Shown here: positions 7,762-16,292 of the stretch, one piece after another | How positions within the stretch are numbered: the stretch's first letter is position 1 | Layout: every line of letters begins with the position of its first letter | Source of the DNA: Hymenobacter sp. J193 | GTDB taxonomy: Bacteria > Bacteroidota > Bacteroidia > Cytophagales > Hymenobacteraceae | DNA length: 64,000 bases | Reading direction: 5' to 3' | Assembly (NCBI RefSeq): GCF_024700075.1 | Contig: NZ_JAJONE010000001.1 | Coordinates: 248,001-312,000 of the forward strand | Translations under genes and position numbers: made by a program | The notes under the pieces: model-generated | What the model was told of the DNA's origin: nothing | Databases searched by the model: none | The model's input: only the letters and a program-made list of their open reading frames with translations

Positions 7762-9228
7762 TTTAACAGCCAAGGCCTTTTCCAGTACGGCTACCACTTC
7801 CGGACCCGATGAAGGCCTGGGCGCGGCGCCGCGCCAGATGCGGCCGTCGCGGCCGATAACCCAGTAGCTGGGGAAGCTGCTTACGCCGTAGGCCGAGGCA
7901 GCTTTGGCCGCGCCGGGGTCGAGCAGGTGCACGCTGTTGGAACTGGCCAGAGTGAACCTGCGGATGGCTTGCTGCCATTCCTCGGCCTTACGGTCCACGG
8001 AAATGTAGAGAAACACCACGTCGCGGCCCAGGAACTGCTTTTTGAGCTTCTCGGCGGCGGGAGCTTCGGCCAGGCAGGGCCGGCAGCTGCTATACCAGAA
8101 ATCGAGGTAGACGACCTTGCCTTTGAAGTCGGCCAGCGTGACGCTTTTGCCCTGGGCACTACGCAGGCTGAATGCGGGGGCCGGCTGGCCGGTTTGCAGG
8201 CCCGCCGTAGTCTGCCAGGCTAGGCGCACATTCCGCACGTACATAGAATCCTGGGTACGGGCAAAATAGGTGGGCAGCACGGCGCCCACAGCCTCGCGAG
8301 TGGTATTGGGGTGGTCGTAGAGCTGGCCCATCAGCAGCTCTCCTATCACCTGGTCGCGCAGGATGGTTTCGCCCAAGTCAGCCGTGGCTTGTGCGTAGAT
8401 TTTTTCGGCCAGGCCAGGCGCCGGGATTAGCTGGCCCGAAGGCGGCAGCAAAAACATATAGCTGTAGGCTCCGTGGAAAAACGCCAGCGTCTGGGAAAAG
8501 GTAGACCGAACAGCCCACATACCCTCTGCTGGCAACGGTATGCTCTTCAGAAAATCGAAGTAGCCGACGGGCAGCGTAGGTTCCTGCTGCGTCTGGCCTT
8601 TCTGGTTGCCCGCGTAGCGCAGAATGGACAAGCCCCGCTGCAGGTCGAGCAGCTGCCGGCGCAACGCCACAAACTCGGCGGGCAGTGGTGCCTTGGCCTG
8701 CCAGGCCGCCAGCGTATCAAGCTGGCGCTGTCGGTAGGCATCGGCAAACTGCACAAACTCCGCGGGCGACGCCGCACCGTGCTGGCTTTCGGGCAAGTTC
8801 CCGAAGTCGTAGTCGAAGTGGCGCTGGGCCTGGGTGAGGTAGTTGTTGACGTGGGCGCCGCGGCCGCTGAATTGCAGGGTTTCCAGCAGGTCCTTCCGGT
8901 CAACGATGAGCGTAAGCGAGTCGCCGGGGCTGATAAACACCGTCAGGGCGTTGCCGATGCCCAGTTGCGCATCTAACGCCTCGGTGAGACCTGTAAGGCG
9001 CATTTCGAACGAGCCGTCGGCAGCTACCGGAAACTTGAGCTGGGTGCGCTGGGATTCATTAGGCACTTTGCGCCAGAGCCGCACGGTATCATTGGGCGTC
9101 GCGTTGCGGATAGTGCCGCGCACTACGGCCGTAGTAGGCGGCGCGGGGGCGGGGGCTTTGGTAACGGCAGTGGGACGCGCTGCTGTGCAGCCGCTCAGCA
9201 GTAAGCTCAGATAGAATAGACGTTTCAT
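7756..9228 (-). CDS. TlpA-like thiol-disulfide lipoprotein
   Basis: 490 residues from the ATG at 9226-9228, with lipobox LLSGC (Cys14). A DUF4369-like beta domain (about 35-120, VRGTIRNATPNDTVRLW) comes first, then a helical middle region, then a C-terminal thioredoxin/AhpC-TSA domain from about 345. That domain carries FWYSSCRPC, with redox cysteines Cys382 and Cys385, and cis-Pro in SSFPSYW. This layout is typical of Bacteroidota periplasmic thiol-disulfide proteins. The last codons and stop (AAA AGG TGA) merge into the neighbouring repeat words. Substrate unknown. Confidence 0.87.
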   Translation of the reverse strand: MKRLFYLSLLLSGCTAARPTAVTKAPAPAPPTTAVVRGTIRNATPNDTVRLWRKVPNESQRTQLKFPVAADGSFEMRLTGLTEALDAQLGIGNALTVFISPGDSLTLIVDRKDLLETLQFSGRGAHVNNYLTQAQRHFDYDFGNLPESQHGAASPAEFVQFADAYRQRQLDTLAAWQAKAPLPAEFVALRRQLLDLQRGLSILRYAGNQKGQTQQEPTLPVGYFDFLKSIPLPAEGMWAVRSTFSQTLAFFHGAYSYMFLLPPSGQLIPAPGLAEKIYAQATADLGETILRDQVIGELLMGQLYDHPNTTREAVGAVLPTYFARTQDSMYVRNVRLAWQTTAGLQTGQPAPAFSLRSAQGKSVTLADFKGKVVYLDFWYSSCRPCLAEAPAAEKLKKQFLGRDVVFLYISVDRKAEEWQQAIRRFTLASSNSVHLLDPGAAKAASAYGVSSFPSYWVIGRDGRIWRGAAPRPSSGPEVVAVLEKALAVKR

Positions 9229-9245
9229 AAGCCCAGGAGACAGAA

Positions 9246-9279
9246 AAAGCCGCCGAAGTAACGAACCTCCGGCGGCTTT
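9246..9279 (-). terminator. Terminator of the VWA gene
   Basis: AAAGCCGCCG (9246-9255) pairs with CGGCGGCTTT (9270-9279). On the minus strand a TTTTT run follows. It lies only about 18 nt before the TlpA-like start, separating the two transcription units. Confidence 0.8.
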
Positions 9280-9326
9280 CCCGCTAATTTTTTCTATGCA
9301 AAGCAGATAAGAGACATCAGAAAGTA

Positions 9327-9405
9327 GGGTGCGGGGCTTGTCCCCCGTCGTTGAACGACTCCGGCATCCATCGTTCAACGACGGGCGGGGACAAGCCCCG
9401 CACCC
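9327..9405. repeat. GC-rich palindrome, second copy
   Basis: The left arm GGGTGCGGGGCTTG...CGTCGTTGAACGA (9327-9358) is the inverted counterpart of 9371-9405. It is the same family as 5816-5918, sharing the GGGGCTTG and GTTGAACGA words. It sits directly after the VWA gene stop, again at a 3' end. Confidence 0.85.
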
Positions 9406-9436
9406 GACAGCGGTAGTTACCCCAAATTGCCGGCGT

Positions 9437-10543
9437 CTACAACGACTTGCGGCGGTTGCGCTTGTAGTCCTCAAACAGCATGTGGCCCAGCCCCTTCAGG
9501 GAGGAATAGTACGCCTTGCCCTGGTTTACCTCCGTGAATTCCTCCACGAAGCGGCGCAGATACGGGTCGTCGGCAATCATGAAGGTGGTGATAGGCACCT
9601 TGAGGCGGCGGGCGGCGGCGGCCAGGTTCAGGGTCTTGTTCACGACTTTACGGTCCAGCCCAAATGAGTTCTTGTAGTAACCGGTGGGCTCCTTCAGGCA
9701 GGTGGGCTTACCGTCGGTAATCATAAAAATCTGCTTGTTGGCGGTTTTGCGCTTGCGCAGCAAATCCAGGGCCAGCTCCAGGCCCGCCACGGTGTTGGTG
9801 TGGTACGGACCTACCTGCAGGTAAGGCAAGTCCTTCACCTCAATCTGCCAGGCGTCGTTGCCGAACACGATAACGTCGAGAAAATCCTTGGGGTACTTCT
9901 GCTTTACCAGCTCGGCCAGGGCCATAGCCACCTTTTTGGCGGGCGTGATGCGGTCCTCCCCGTACAAGATCATAGAGTGCGAAATATCAATCATCAGCAC
10001 CGTGCTGGTCTGCGACTTATGCTCGTTTTCGCGCACCTGCAGGTCGCCCTCCGTGAGCATAAACTCGCCCGAGCCCAGACCGTGGTTGAGCTGGGCGTTG
10101 CGGATACTCTCCGTCATGGAAATCTGGTCGAGCGAGTCACCGAAGCGGAACTCGCGCATGTCGGTGCTTTGCTCGTCGCCCTGGCCGGTGTGGGGCGTGC
10201 GGTGGTTGCCCGTGCCCGATTTCTTGAGCTTGCCAAAGATTTCCTCCAAAGCCGAGCGGCGGATGTTCTGCTCGCTCTTGGCCGTGATGTTGAACGCCCC
10301 CGGCTTCTGCGGGTCCTCATCGATGTAACCCTTCTTTTTCAGGTCTTCGATGAAGTCGCCCATGCCGTACTCGTTGTCGGTGAGGCCGTACTGCTTGTCC
10401 AGCTCATTCAGCCACGACAAGGACTCGGCCACGTCGCCGCTGGTGATGGTGACGAGCTGCATGAATAGTTTGAAGAGGGAGTCGAAGCCTTTCTCGGGCG
10501 ACTCCTCGGGCGTGAAATCCCGGAAACGAAAGCCTACGGACAT
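9437..10543 (-). CDS. VWA-domain protein, probable partner of the MoxR-like ATPase
   Basis: 368 residues. The N-terminal 110 residues are acidic and helical. A central linker is rich in Gly/Thr/His/Gln. The VWA domain starts near 180 and carries the MIDAS motif DISHS (186-190), with MITDGKPT around 274-281. There is no signal peptide, so it is cytoplasmic. The split Mg-chelatase-like pair (MoxR ATPase plus VWA protein) is a known arrangement. Here the partners are on the same strand but separated by two repeats and three other genes. Its terminator lies at 9246-9279. Confidence 0.85.
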   Translation of the reverse strand: MSVGFRFRDFTPEESPEKGFDSLFKLFMQLVTITSGDVAESLSWLNELDKQYGLTDNEYGMGDFIEDLKKKGYIDEDPQKPGAFNITAKSEQNIRRSALEEIFGKLKKSGTGNHRTPHTGQGDEQSTDMREFRFGDSLDQISMTESIRNAQLNHGLGSGEFMLTEGDLQVRENEHKSQTSTVLMIDISHSMILYGEDRITPAKKVAMALAELVKQKYPKDFLDVIVFGNDAWQIEVKDLPYLQVGPYHTNTVAGLELALDLLRKRKTANKQIFMITDGKPTCLKEPTGYYKNSFGLDRKVVNKTLNLAAAARRLKVPITTFMIADDPYLRRFVEEFTEVNQGKAYYSSLKGLGHMLFEDYKRNRRKSL

Positions 10544-10668
10544 AATCTGGGGAATGAGCCCTTAGAACAACCCGGGGCGGCTTTTAGTTGTGAGGAGGTA
10601 AAAGCTCTTAATTGTGAGCATATGGCTAGCTACGCCTCCATTCACCACTACCTCCATCCCCAATACCC

Positions 10669-10950
10669 ATGAAAGCCATCTGGAATAATACCGTAGTAGC
10701 AGAAAGCGACGATACCGTAGTGGTCGAAAACAACCACTATTTCCCGGCTGAGGCTATCAAGCGCGAATATTTCGAGGACAGCATTGCCGGCACTACCTGC
10801 CCCTGGAAAGGCCGCGCCAGCTACTACTCCCTGCGCGTGAATGGTGAGCTGAACAAAGACGCAGCCTGGTTCTACGCCGAGCCCAAGGAGGCTGCCCAGC
10901 AGATAAAAGGGCGGGTGGCGTTCTGGAAAGGCGTGCAGATTGTGGCCTAG
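10669..10950 (+). CDS. DUF427 family protein
   Basis: 93 residues, the full length of the family. It opens with MKAIWNNTVVAES and VVVENNHYFP and carries the family-typical CPWKGRASYYSL (near 44-55) and the WFYAEP segment. DUF427 proteins are small beta-rich cytoplasmic proteins of unknown biochemical role. The gene starts 125 nt after the divergent VWA gene start and is followed after 35 nt by a lipoprotein gene. Confidence 0.88.
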   Translation: MKAIWNNTVVAESDDTVVVENNHYFPAEAIKREYFEDSIAGTTCPWKGRASYYSLRVNGELNKDAAWFYAEPKEAAQQIKGRVAFWKGVQIVA

Positions 10951-10985
10951 CGCAACCCCGGCGCAAGCGGCACGGTAGACGGAGT

Positions 10986-11636
10986 ATGTTCCGCTCCACT
11001 TCCGCCCTTATGCCCTTTTCTTTCCGCCTCGCGTCGGCCGGCCTGCTGCTGGCCTTGCTGGCTGGCTGCGACTCGCAGCGCTCCACCATCGAAAGCACGC
11101 CCGAAATCAGCCAGAGCAGTCCGGCCGCCGCACCCGCCACGCCCGTTTCCTTTCGCAAGGAGCTGGCCGCCGACGACCTGCGCTTTCTGGTGCAGACCAC
11201 TGGCGAGGGCTCCGGCCGCCAGCTCAGCGTGCGGGTAGAGAAAGGCGGCCGGGAACTGACTATCACCACGCAAACCCTCGACGGCACCGTGGCTGACGCC
11301 GTAGCCACCAACCTCAACGAGGACAAGTACCCCGAACTGCTGGTGTTTGTGAGTGATGCCGGCACCGGCTCCTACGGACAGTTGGTGGGCTACGAGTTCA
11401 TGAACCAGGGCCGACGGCCGATTACGCTGCCGGCACTGGCCGGGCCCGCCGCTGCCGGCTACCAGGGCCACGACGAGTTTCGGGTAGAAGGCCAGGAGCT
11501 GCTGCGCACCTTTCCGGTTTACCATGAGGCCGATGCCAATTGCTGCCCGAGCGGCGGCAAGCGCACTATCCGCTATCAGCTGCTGGAAGGCATTGCCACC
11601 TTCCGCCAAGTGGCCTTCAGTACGGCCGCGCGCTAA
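10986..11636 (+). CDS. PliI-like lipoprotein, first of two
   Basis: 216 residues (an internal ATG at 11010 is a possible start). Lipobox LLAGC (Cys28) is followed by a Ser/Pro/Ala linker and a domain with LDGTVADAVATNLNEDKYPEL, LVGYEFM, and near the C-terminus TFPVYHEADANCCPSGGKRT then IRYQL. That C-terminal pattern resembles the PliI group (periplasmic inhibitors of i-type lysozyme), with a Cys pair. The next lipoprotein is a diverged paralogue, so this is a tandem duplication. Inhibition of lysozyme is an inference; binding partners are untested. Confidence 0.7.
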   Translation: MFRSTSALMPFSFRLASAGLLLALLAGCDSQRSTIESTPEISQSSPAAAPATPVSFRKELAADDLRFLVQTTGEGSGRQLSVRVEKGGRELTITTQTLDGTVADAVATNLNEDKYPELLVFVSDAGTGSYGQLVGYEFMNQGRRPITLPALAGPAAAGYQGHDEFRVEGQELLRTFPVYHEADANCCPSGGKRTIRYQLLEGIATFRQVAFSTAAR

Positions 11637-11680
11637 CCTGCAGAAAAAGCTATATAGAAACTATTATTTGCCTATCCCGT

Positions 11681-11782
11681 ATGGCATGCACAGTTTGTGG
11701 GCCACCTCGAAGGGTATGTACCCCAGAAGCCCCCGCTTTTTGTGCGCAGTGTGGGCGCTTTCGACAGCTGAACCGCCCATAG
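11681..11782 (+). CDS. Putative 33-residue CxxC miniprotein
   Basis: A very short ORF (ATG 11681, stop TAG 11780-11782) lies between the two PliI-like genes. It encodes CTVC near the start, a lone Cys13 and CAQC near residues 21-24, which could bind one zinc ion as a mini zinc ribbon. An AT-rich promoter-like stretch with ATTATTTG lies 12 nt upstream. No clear ribosome-binding site is seen. It could equally be an untranslated gap with a chance ORF. Confidence 0.3.
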   Translation: MACTVCGPPRRVCTPEAPAFCAQCGRFRQLNRP

Positions 11783-11842
11783 CTGCGGTTTCAATCTTGG
11801 TAACTCATCCTGCTTTCTTCATTACATTTCTCCCTAAAATCC

Positions 11843-12481
11843 ATGAAAACACCTGTTTTAACCTTCTTGAGCGTTTCGCTGCTGGCCGCCTCGGCCTGCG
11901 ACTCGTCGCGCACCGTGGGAGAGAGCAACAACTCCGCCGCCGCCACGGTCGAAAGTACTGGTTCTGATGTCGTAGGGTTCAGCCGCGAGGTAACCCAGGG
12001 CGATGCGCGCTTTGATATCCGCGCTACCGGCGAGGGCGACCAGCAGCAGGTCACCATCCGCTCCTACCGCGGCGCCGGCCTCACTACCGACCCCGTGCGG
12101 GTTCCAATTAAAGGCACCGTGCGCGACGCTGTATCGGGCGACCTGAACGGAAACGGCAAGCCGGAAGTCTACATCTTTACCGATGCCACTTCCGCCAACG
12201 GTGGTTTCTACGGCTACGAGTTTGGCGACCGGGGCTATACGCCCATTAGCTCGCCCGGCCAGATTACCGGTGCTGCCGCCACCGGCTACGCTGGTAGCGA
12301 CACCTACACGCTCAGCAACGGCACGCTCACCCGCACCTTCCCGGTAACGGGCGCCACCGCAGGCACTGCTACTACCTCCACTACCACGGGCACCGACGCA
12401 GCCGGCACGTCGGCCGCGGGCAGCACACGCACGGTTACCTACAAGCTGGGTGCCGACGGCAAATGGACGATGAACCCCTAG
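11843..12481 (+). CDS. PliI-like lipoprotein, second of two
   Basis: 212 residues with lipobox ASAC (Cys19). It shares with the upstream paralogue the opening VGFSREVTQGDARFDIRATG (compare VSFRKELAADDLRF), the GTVRDAVSGDLNGNGKPEVY segment, YGYEF and the final TRTVTYKL. In place of the CCPSGG loop it has a low-complexity Thr/Ala/Gly stretch of about 35 residues, so the Cys pair is lost. Expected to be a periplasm-facing lipoprotein. A strong terminator follows. Confidence 0.7.
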   Translation: MKTPVLTFLSVSLLAASACDSSRTVGESNNSAAATVESTGSDVVGFSREVTQGDARFDIRATGEGDQQQVTIRSYRGAGLTTDPVRVPIKGTVRDAVSGDLNGNGKPEVYIFTDATSANGGFYGYEFGDRGYTPISSPGQITGAAATGYAGSDTYTLSNGTLTRTFPVTGATAGTATTSTTTGTDAAGTSAAGSTRTVTYKLGADGKWTMNP

Positions 12482-12510
12482 CAGCCTGCTACAGTCGGCT
12501 GCAAAAAGCA

Positions 12511-12546
12511 AAAGCCCCCGCAACACGATGTTGCGGGGGCTTTTTT
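12511..12546 (+). terminator. Terminator after the PliI-like pair
   Basis: AAGCCCCCGCAAC pairs with GTTGCGGGGGCTT across a 5-nt loop, followed by TTTT. The desaturase gene converges 20 nt further on, so it may work in both directions. Confidence 0.9.
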
Positions 12547-12565
12547 GGTATAAGAGTGAAGGAAG

Positions 12566-13543
12566 CTACTCAATCCACTTGAACTTGTACTCCAGCTTGG
12601 GCACCGGCATACGGTCGGCTACGCGGCGCAGGCGGTTGGGCAGGGCCATGATGTACTCGCGGGCTTTTTCGGCCGCGCCGTTCAGGTTCGAAATCTGGTC
12701 AATTTTCCAGTCCTTGATGAGGGTTTCGAGGATGTCGGTGTAGTCCTGGCTGGTATACACGCCCAGGCGCTGGGCAGCATCGGTGAAGTGGCCGAAGGTT
12801 TTGCCCATATCCACACCAAGCTCGCGCATGTAGTGGGCCGGCATCACAATCTTCTTGCGCATCATATCCTCAAAGGCCAGCATCATCTCGCTGGGGTCTA
12901 CTTCAAAGATTTTCTCCACAAAGGTTTTGTAGACGCGGGCGTGGCGGGTTTCGTCGCCAGCAATCATGCCGCAGATTTTGCTGAGCTGATCTTCGCCCAC
13001 TTTACGAGCCAGCGTACCCACGCGGCGGTGCGAGAGGTTGGTAGCCGTTTCCTGGTAGCTGGTATATATAAAAGCCCGGTACGGGTCGTGGGCCGTGCCC
13101 AGGTCAAAGCCGTCAGCAATGAGGTACTGCGTGCTGATTTCGAACTCGCGCATGTTGACGCGGCCGGAAAGGTAGAGGTAGCGGTTGAGCAGGTCGCCGT
13201 GGCGGTTTTCCTCGGCCGTCCAGCCCCGGATCCACTGGGCCCAGCCGTTGTTGGGGTCGCGCCCCAGGTCGTCGAGCTGATGAAACCAGGCTTCGTAGTT
13301 GGGCAGCGCTTCCTCAGTGATGGTGTCGCCGATAAGCACTGCCAGCAGATCGTAGCTCAGGTCTTTGGCCCGCTCGCGCAGCTGTTTCACCTCATCAAAA
13401 AAGGTATCCAAGCGAGAGTCAGGCAGGAAATCAGAAGGCTGCCAGCTATCCTCCACGTTCTTCAGAAAAGAACCGAGGTTCTGCCTGAGGAAGGGTTCGA
13501 GATACTGCAGCACCTCTCCACGGGAAGTGAGCGATGCAATCAT
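12566..13543 (-). CDS. Acyl-ACP desaturase (FA_desaturase_2, di-iron)
   Basis: 325 residues from the ATG at 13541-13543; the frame is open further upstream but the extension crosses the promoter. It is a soluble ferritin-like di-iron enzyme introducing a double bond into acyl-ACP, so it acts in membrane unsaturated fatty acid supply. Iron ligands are visible in EENRH (Glu112, His115) and GDETRH (Glu198, His201), with Glu165 in YQETATN. Length and motif spacing fit plant and bacterial stearoyl-ACP desaturases. Confidence 0.9.
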   Translation of the reverse strand: MIASLTSRGEVLQYLEPFLRQNLGSFLKNVEDSWQPSDFLPDSRLDTFFDEVKQLRERAKDLSYDLLAVLIGDTITEEALPNYEAWFHQLDDLGRDPNNGWAQWIRGWTAEENRHGDLLNRYLYLSGRVNMREFEISTQYLIADGFDLGTAHDPYRAFIYTSYQETATNLSHRRVGTLARKVGEDQLSKICGMIAGDETRHARVYKTFVEKIFEVDPSEMMLAFEDMMRKKIVMPAHYMRELGVDMGKTFGHFTDAAQRLGVYTSQDYTDILETLIKDWKIDQISNLNGAAEKAREYIMALPNRLRRVADRMPVPKLEYKFKWIE

Positions 13544-13580
13544 GGGTGTGAGGGAAATAGGACGTACGCCAATTGAACGC

Positions 13581-13588
13581 CAAATGTA
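13581..13588 (-). promoter_or_regulatory. Candidate -7 box for the desaturase gene
   Basis: TACATTTG on the minus strand is an exact TAnnTTTG match, about 38 nt before the preferred ATG. This supports that start over the longer frame, which would include the box. Confidence 0.45.
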
Positions 13589-13655
13589 TAGATTCAATTT
13601 CAGCACATACGCGGGAAACACCCCTGCTCAGCCTACATAATTTTGGCTTTTACCG

Positions 13656-15317
13656 CTACTTCACTGGTTGAGCCGTCGGAAAATACAGCCGGGGTGCGGT
13701 CGAGCTTCCGCCCGGCGCACGTTCCCGCGCTGTTAATTGCCAGTTTTGTTGGGTTGGCTGAACACTTCTCGCCAGCTGCTGATTGAGCAGGCGGGCGGTT
13801 GCGGGCGTCAGGTACCACTTCACGGCTGCCCGGCGCCGGGCCAGCTGCCGCAAAGCCGCCGCCATATCCGGGGTACCCGTCAGGTGCTTACGCAGCTGCG
13901 CCTGCGAAGGATCGGCCGTGTACCACCCCGTAACCGACAGAAAACCCACGCCAGCGCCCAGGCGGGGGCGCCCCCACGGGCTCTGCGACTTGTAGGCCTC
14001 GTCCAGCACGTCCGTTACTACCACGGCGGCCGGGTAAGTGTGGCGGCGCATCTGGCGAAGCTGTTGCAGGCCCCGGTGCTGCTCGGTGCGCAGCTGCTGC
14101 TGGCGGCGCAGGGTTTTCACGGTGAAAGGCAGCGCAGCAATGCCCAGCACCAGCAGCAGCGCCCGCACCGCCCGCCGCTCCGACTCCATCTCGTCGCGCA
14201 GCACGAACACCATCGCGCTGAGCACGAGAAGGTCGAGCAGCGGCAGGGCCAGGTGGGGCGGCAGCCTCAGGAGCGTGCCCAGGCCCAGCAGCAGTCCGGC
14301 CCAGGCCAGCAACGCTAGCCAGAAGCCTGGGCGGCCGCGCATGTCGGTGTGAGCCAGCACCCAGGCCGCCAGCGTAGCCAGCACCAGCAGCGCCGGAAAA
14401 TACTCCCGAATCAGCCCAAACACCGTAGCCTGCAGCTTGGCTGGCGCAATGTGCTGGCGGAAGTAAGAAGGCTCGAACCGGGCTGTACGCCGGAACAGGG
14501 CTTCATTTACCAGGGTAGAGTCGCCTAGCATCCCGCTGACGGCAAGGCGCAGGCCCAGGGTATCGGTGGTGGTTGCTGGCGCTAGTCGGTAGAGCCCGTA
14601 GTCGTTGAGGGCCGTTGCCTGCTGATGCAGCTGGCTATAAGCTTGGCTGGAGGCGGGGCGCAGCAAGTGCAGAGCCAGTCCGGCCACAACAACCCAGGCA
14701 ATGGCAGCCCCTACCAATGGCGCGGCGCGGCGGCCACTCAGCCACCATAGGCCCGGCAGCACTGCCAGCAAGGCTACATCGGCCGCGCCGGGCCAGATCA
14801 GCCAGGCTACTCCAAAGGCCGCCAGCCCCAGCCCCTGCGCCCACCGCTGCATGGGGCGCTGGGCCGCAAACAGCAGGCCGCTGCCCGCCAGCAAAACCGC
14901 CACCCGCCCAAAATGAAACCACATAGCATGCTCCAGCCAGAGCGTGCCGTAGATCAGCACCAGCAGCAGCGTAATCTGCCAAGTAGGTACGCGCCCACGC
15001 AACAGCTTATCGATGACGGAAAAGGCCAGGGCGGTGGCCGCGTACAGCAGGCCAAAAAGCAGCGTGGCATACCAGGGCACGGCTGGCCACTGCTGGCAAA
15101 GCAAAGCCAGCACCGCTGCCAGACCGTGGAAATACAAATGCAGGTTGCTGACCGGAGCAACTGCCGTGATGCCCCGCACCAGCTGTATGATGGCCAGGTC
15201 GTCACTGGTTTCAAAGTAAGAGCCCAGCCCCCAGCCGGAGGCCAGCAGCAGCCCCGCCGGCAACACCAGACAATGAACGAAACGGGGCCAGCGCGCAAAC
15301 ATGGCGGCGAAGATCAA
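13656..15317 (-). CDS. Polytopic membrane protein of the glycan cluster
   Basis: Up to 553 residues (a second in-frame ATG is at 15302). About ten hydrophobic segments cover the first 400 residues, followed by a basic hydrophilic C-terminal region of about 150. An ETSDDLAII motif after the first helix recalls the acidic first loop of GT-C type lipid-linked-sugar transferases, but similarity is too weak to assign. It is the last gene of a leftward cluster, 15 nt after the GT2 gene, so a role in surface-sugar export or modification is inferred. Confidence 0.7.
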   Translation of the reverse strand: MIFAAMFARWPRFVHCLVLPAGLLLASGWGLGSYFETSDDLAIIQLVRGITAVAPVSNLHLYFHGLAAVLALLCQQWPAVPWYATLLFGLLYAATALAFSVIDKLLRGRVPTWQITLLLVLIYGTLWLEHAMWFHFGRVAVLLAGSGLLFAAQRPMQRWAQGLGLAAFGVAWLIWPGAADVALLAVLPGLWWLSGRRAAPLVGAAIAWVVVAGLALHLLRPASSQAYSQLHQQATALNDYGLYRLAPATTTDTLGLRLAVSGMLGDSTLVNEALFRRTARFEPSYFRQHIAPAKLQATVFGLIREYFPALLVLATLAAWVLAHTDMRGRPGFWLALLAWAGLLLGLGTLLRLPPHLALPLLDLLVLSAMVFVLRDEMESERRAVRALLLVLGIAALPFTVKTLRRQQQLRTEQHRGLQQLRQMRRHTYPAAVVVTDVLDEAYKSQSPWGRPRLGAGVGFLSVTGWYTADPSQAQLRKHLTGTPDMAAALRQLARRRAAVKWYLTPATARLLNQQLARSVQPTQQNWQLTARERAPGGSSTAPRLYFPTAQPVK

Positions 15318-15332
15318 ACGAAGAATCGGGAA

Positions 15333-16292
15333 TCAGGAAGAAAGCACAGCGCCAACGCCGGCGGCCTGGCTTAGCAGCCAGTCGAGGGGGCGCACGGCCT
15401 GCAGCTCGCGCAGCAAGCCGTATAGCTCGCGCGCCTCCGAAAAGTTGCGCCAGCGCACGGCCTGGCGCAGCTCCCAGCGCACCCGCACGGCCAGGGCATC
15501 CCGCTCATCGGGGGTACGGCACAAAGCCTGGGCTTTGCGACAGATGCGGATAGTGGAGGCCAGGTACGGGTCGTGGGGCTGGTAGCCGCGCCGGGACATA
15601 GCCTGGGGGTGCAGGCGCTTTTGCGTGGTCGTTTCATCCTGAAAATGAAACTGCCAGCTGCGGGCCGCCCGCACCCAGAAATCGAAGTCCTCGTAGGTCA
15701 GGGTTTCGTCGTAGCCGCCCAGCTCGGTCAGCACGGCCCGGCGCACCAGCACCGTGGGCGAGCTGATGAAGTAGCGCCGCAGCACCTCGGCAAACACCCA
15801 GCCCTCGGCTGGCCGGGGCAGCAGCACCCCGGGCCGCGGGCGCCTATAATGGTAGCCCACATGGTGTCCCTGCTCATCGACGTGCTCCGCATCGGAGTAC
15901 ACGAGGCCGTAGCTGGGCGGCAGCTGCTGAAAAACGGCCACCTGCCGGGCAATGCGCTCCGGCAGCAGCACGTCGTCGGTGGCGAAGTCGATGAGAAACT
16001 CCCCCTGGCTGCGGCGGAAGGCGTGGTTGAAAGCGGCGCAGTTGCCTTCATTGCGCGGCAGCAGTAGCAGCTGCCAGCTGGGGTGAGCGGCGGCATACTC
16101 GCGCAGAATGGCGGCGCTGTCGTCGGTGCTGGCGTCATCTACCAAGATAACCTCCAGGCGCGGATACGTCTGGGCGAGGATGGAATCCAGGGCTGGGCGC
16201 AGAAAGCGGGCGTGGTTGTAGCACAAAGCCACGACCGTAACCAGCGGCAGCTCCGGGGCAGCCGACAGAACCGAAGGTGCGCCGTTAGTCAT
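15333..16292 (-). CDS. Family 2 glycosyltransferase
   Basis: 319 residues with the GT-A fold: LVTVVALCYNHARFL at the start, the nucleotide-binding VDDASTDDS (51-59) and the metal-binding region FATDDVLLPERIA with Asp106/Asp107 as the DXD equivalent. GGYDETLTYEDFDFWVR follows, holding the probable catalytic Glu-Asp. There is no membrane segment, so it is cytoplasmic or peripheral. The start overlaps the flippase end by 8 nt, indicating one operon. Sugar specificity cannot be read. Confidence 0.9.
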   Translation of the reverse strand: MTNGAPSVLSAAPELPLVTVVALCYNHARFLRPALDSILAQTYPRLEVILVDDASTDDSAAILREYAAAHPSWQLLLLPRNEGNCAAFNHAFRRSQGEFLIDFATDDVLLPERIARQVAVFQQLPPSYGLVYSDAEHVDEQGHHVGYHYRRPRPGVLLPRPAEGWVFAEVLRRYFISSPTVLVRRAVLTELGGYDETLTYEDFDFWVRAARSWQFHFQDETTTQKRLHPQAMSRRGYQPHDPYLASTIRICRKAQALCRTPDERDALAVRVRWELRQAVRWRNFSEARELYGLLRELQAVRPLDWLLSQAAGVGAVLSS

